DNA from: DASSNR01 sp036278935
GTDB taxonomy: Bacteria; Gemmatimonadota; Gemmatimonadetes; Gemmatimonadales; Gemmatimonadaceae
Assembly: GCA_036278935.1 (NCBI GenBank)
Contig: DASUKA010000002.1
Location: 1 to 7,570 of the forward strand
DNA: 7,570 bases
Direction of reading: 5' to 3'
The translations under genes were made by a program, and so were the position numbers. A model generated the notes under the pieces. It ran no database searches and had not been told where the DNA came from. It worked only from the letters and a program-made list of their open reading frames with translations. Position 1 is the stretch's first letter; every line of letters starts with the position of its first letter. This document shows positions 6,236 through 7,570 of this stretch, piece by piece.

Positions 6236-7244
6236 GCACGTCCCGCTCCACACCGGTCGTGGTGAGTACCACGGGGAGAATCCCGCCGTTCGCGTCGAAC
6301 TTCATCAGGTCGATGCACACGACGCGATGATTGCGGTCGTGGTCGCCCAGCGGGCGCCGGTGGTAGACGATGTACCACCTGCTCGAGTCCGGCGCGTGAA
6401 GCACGGAATGATGACCGGCGCCGGTGGCGACATGTGGGTCCTGCTGGAGGATCTTCCCGATGCGCTCGAAGGGACCGAGCGGTGACGAGCCGGTGGCGTA
6501 CGCGACGGCGTAGTTCGGACCCGTCCACGCCCCTTCGGACCACATGAAGTAGTACTTCCCGTCCTTGACGAACATCCACGACCCTTCGACGTAGCCGCGG
6601 GGCGTGATCTCCTTGAAGGTCGTGCCATCATCGAACGGCACGAACCCCGTGAAGTCCGCGTTCAGCTTCGCGATGTTGCAGTGACGCCAGCCGCCATAGA
6701 TGAGATAATGCGTACCGTCGACGTCGGTAAATACGAACGGGTCGATGGGCTGCGCGCCGTTGTGGAACTTGTCGATGAGCGGATGGCCCAGCTCGTCGCG
6801 AAACGGACCTGCGGGGTGGCGTGCGCGGGCCACGCCCATGCCGCCGAGCTGATGGTCGTTCTGGATGTCGTTGGCGCCGAAGAAGAGATAGTACCAGCCG
6901 TCCTTCCTTACGATGGAGGGCGCCCACACCGCGCGCTTCGCCCAGGAGACGTTGGCGACATCGAGCACGCGTGGATGTTTGGTCCAGTGCACGAGGTCCG
7001 GGGACGAGAACGCATCCAGGAAGACTTGCTGGTCGTACGGCGCCGAGTACGTCGGGAAGATCCAGTACTTGCCCTCGAAGATGCGGGCTTCGGGGTCGGC
7101 GTACCAACCCTTGAGAATGGGGTTGCCCGAGAACTCCGGGCCCCAGTGCGTGGTGCGAGCGAAGGCGCGCCGGGCGAGCGGCGCGGGGAGGACCGCGGCT
7201 GCGAGCAGGGTCTGGCGGAGGAAGTCGCGGCGGGAGAGGGGCAT
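6219..7244 (-). CDS. Tat-exported GH43 family glycoside hydrolase
   Basis: 341 residues from the ATG at 7244. The N-terminus MPLSRRDFLRQ followed by a hydrophobic stretch and AFA (27-29) is a twin-arginine signal, so the enzyme is exported folded. The mature part is a five-bladed propeller of family GH43, usually arabinosidases, xylosidases or endo-arabinanases acting on plant polysaccharides. All three catalytic acids are present: D50 in GWYADPEA (base), D168 in QPIDPFVF (pKa modulator) and E220 in YVEGSWMF (acid). HHS (278-280) and YHRRPLG (294-300) are further family motifs. No carbohydrate-binding module is attached. An in-frame ATG at 7283 (MDSPNRR) would add 13 residues and has a weak GGAA upstream. 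I prefer 7244 because it puts the RR pair at residues 5-6. The last codons and stop lie in the propeller-gene remnant. The exact substrate cannot be read from sequence. Confidence 0.9.
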   Translation of the reverse strand: MPLSRRDFLRQTLLAAAVLPAPLARRAFARTTHWGPEFSGNPILKGWYADPEARIFEGKYWIFPTYSAPYDQQVFLDAFSSPDLVHWTKHPRVLDVANVSWAKRAVWAPSIVRKDGWYYLFFGANDIQNDHQLGGMGVARARHPAGPFRDELGHPLIDKFHNGAQPIDPFVFTDVDGTHYLIYGGWRHCNIAKLNADFTGFVPFDDGTTFKEITPRGYVEGSWMFVKDGKYYFMWSEGAWTGPNYAVAYATGSSPLGPFERIGKILQQDPHVATGAGHHSVLHAPDSSRWYIVYHRRPLGDHDRNHRVVCIDLMKFDANGGILPVVLTTTGVERDVLAEMR

Positions 7245-7254
7245 GGCTTCGAGG

Positions 7255-7264
7255 GAACGCGTTC
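7255..7264. promoter_or_regulatory. LacI-type operator candidate GAACGCGTTC upstream of GH43
   Basis: A perfect 10-bp palindrome centred on CG, 11-20 nt upstream of the preferred GH43 start. The core AACGCGTT resembles operators of LacI/GalR-family sugar regulators, which commonly control glycosidase genes. If the longer GH43 start at 7283 is used, the site would lie inside the coding region. A single short site in GC-rich DNA is weak evidence. Confidence 0.3.
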
Positions 7265-7278
7265 TCCTATTCGGCGAA

Positions 7279-7304
7279 TCCATATCGTGCGGTTCCAATG
7301 TCAA
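7279..7304 (-). promoter_or_regulatory. Weak promoter candidate for GH43
   Basis: On the minus strand a perfect -35 hexamer TTGACA (7299-7304) precedes the -10-like TATGGA (7279-7284), but the 14-bp spacing is short. No better -10 is visible at 16-18 bp. The -35 match could be chance. Confidence 0.25.
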
Positions 7305-7383
7305 TGCCGCGGACGGATGCGCGTTTCCGCACGCACCTGGCGCAACATCCGACACCGGCCGCCGTCGTCATGGAGTCCGGACC

Positions 7384-7440
7384 GCGGGCCGATGGCCGGG
7401 CACAATTCCGCATCCGCTGCACCGCCGGCCATCGGTCCGC
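7384..7440 (-). terminator. Long hairpin just downstream of the S9 peptidase gene
   Basis: Bases 7384-7399 pair with 7425-7440 over 16 positions, with one G-T opposition (7388/7436), around a 25-nt loop. The structure starts 10 nt past the peptidase stop in the direction of transcription. It lacks a U tract, so it may act as a rho-assisted terminator or a 3'-end stabilising structure, and it separates the peptidase from GH43. Confidence 0.5.
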
Positions 7441-7450
7441 CCGCCTCGCC

Positions 7451-7490
7451 CTACCTCCTCGCCCCCACTTCCGCCGCCCGTCCCTTGAGC
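7451..7490 (-). repeat. Direct repeat, copy 2: original 3' end of the S9 peptidase gene
   Basis: This is the partner of 6118-6157 (36 of 40 bases identical, same orientation). Here it is attached to an intact upstream reading frame, which marks it as the likely source. Confidence 0.75.
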
Positions 7491-7570
7491 TTCTTCCCGA
7501 AGTACGCCACGGTGGCCGAGTCGGCCCGGAGCCACGACGCGTGCCGCAGGAAGCCGTGGATCTCGTCCGG
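7451..7570 (-). CDS. C-terminal end of S9 (prolyl oligopeptidase-type) peptidase, 5' part outside window
   Basis: The minus strand is open from the window edge to TAG at 7451-7453, giving 39 residues. They begin PDEIHGFLRHASW and continue LRADSATVAYFGKKLKG. The PDE-x-H-G/D-F segment followed by a helix ending in a KLKG-type motif is the C-terminus of S9 serine peptidases, where this histidine (residue 5 of the visible part) completes the Ser-Asp-His triad. These enzymes cleave short peptides and are often exported in this kind of bacterium. The nucleophile and aspartate lie outside the window. Its last 40 bases are repeated at 6118-6157. It is on the same strand as GH43, 206 bp upstream of the preferred start, with a hairpin between. 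Confidence 0.72.
   Translation of the reverse strand, partial: PDEIHGFLRHASWLRADSATVAYFGKKLKGRAAEVGARR

Noticed and set aside
5935..6330. A 131-codon plus-strand frame running from the ATPase 3' end into the GH43 3' end
   Set aside because: It crosses the end of one gene, the remnant and another gene's antisense strand. Only the 6154-6235 part has meaning, as a remnant, and there is no sign of expression.
7245..7355. N-terminal extension of GH43 to the ATG at 7355
   Set aside because: The added residues (MSDVAPGACGNAHPS and onward) resemble no family sequence and would bury the twin-arginine signal 42 residues deep. The starts at 7244 or 7283 are more plausible.
1..7570. tRNA or rRNA genes, CRISPR arrays, insertion sequences
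   Set aside because: No cloverleaf, rRNA-like segment, regularly spaced repeat array, transposase or IS-type terminal inverted repeat was seen.

Overview
The window is GC-rich (about two thirds GC by eye), with long open antisense frames as expected at this composition. The gene families are a sortilin/VPS10-type beta-propeller protein, an Oar-like TonB-dependent receptor with a carboxypeptidase-regulatory N-terminus, a Tat-exported GH43 glycosidase and an S9 peptidase. This mix, and the style of the receptor, point to a Gram-negative soil-type heterotroph, most likely Gemmatimonadota or a close neighbour. That assignment rests on recognising protein families, not on a database search.

Layout. 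(1) 1-729 (+) is the 3' end of a secreted beta-propeller protein. It is followed after 21 bp, with a strong ribosome binding site, by (2) 751-4353 (+), a 1200-residue TonB-dependent receptor-like outer-membrane protein. The two look like one operon. The receptor carries a roughly 140-residue helical tail after its barrel, with two LTxxQ-type motifs like those of periplasmic Spy/CpxP proteins. (3) 4354-4538 is intergenic. It holds a short coding-like frame, a perfect 16-bp palindrome, a GC-rich hairpin, and then an abrupt AT-rich island. The island contains a near-consensus sigma-70 promoter covered by two overlapping 26-bp palindromes. (4) That promoter drives an ATPase at 4539-6068 (+), with an archaeal-type P-loop domain, a winged helix and a DUF234 PD-(D/E)xK-like C-terminus. 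(5) 6069-6218, between convergent genes, is a patchwork of debris. It has a copy of the S9 peptidase 3' end (6118-6157) abutting a decayed copy of part of the propeller gene seen at the window start (6154-6235). (6) 6219-7244 (-) is a GH43 glycoside hydrolase with a twin-arginine signal and all three catalytic acids. (7) 7245-7450 is intergenic, with a LacI-like palindrome near the GH43 start and a 16-bp hairpin just past the peptidase stop. (8) 7451-7570 (-) is the C-terminal end of an S9 prolyl-oligopeptidase-type peptidase.

How it fits together. The propeller protein and receptor probably act together at the cell surface. GH43 and the S9 peptidase are scavenging hydrolases transcribed from the other strand. 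The ATPase, with its own tightly controllable promoter in an AT-rich island, looks functionally separate and possibly acquired. The most interesting parts are the nested operators at the ATPase promoter, the receptor's Spy/CpxP-like tail, and the two gene-end remnants that suggest repeated local recombination next to the GH43 gene.
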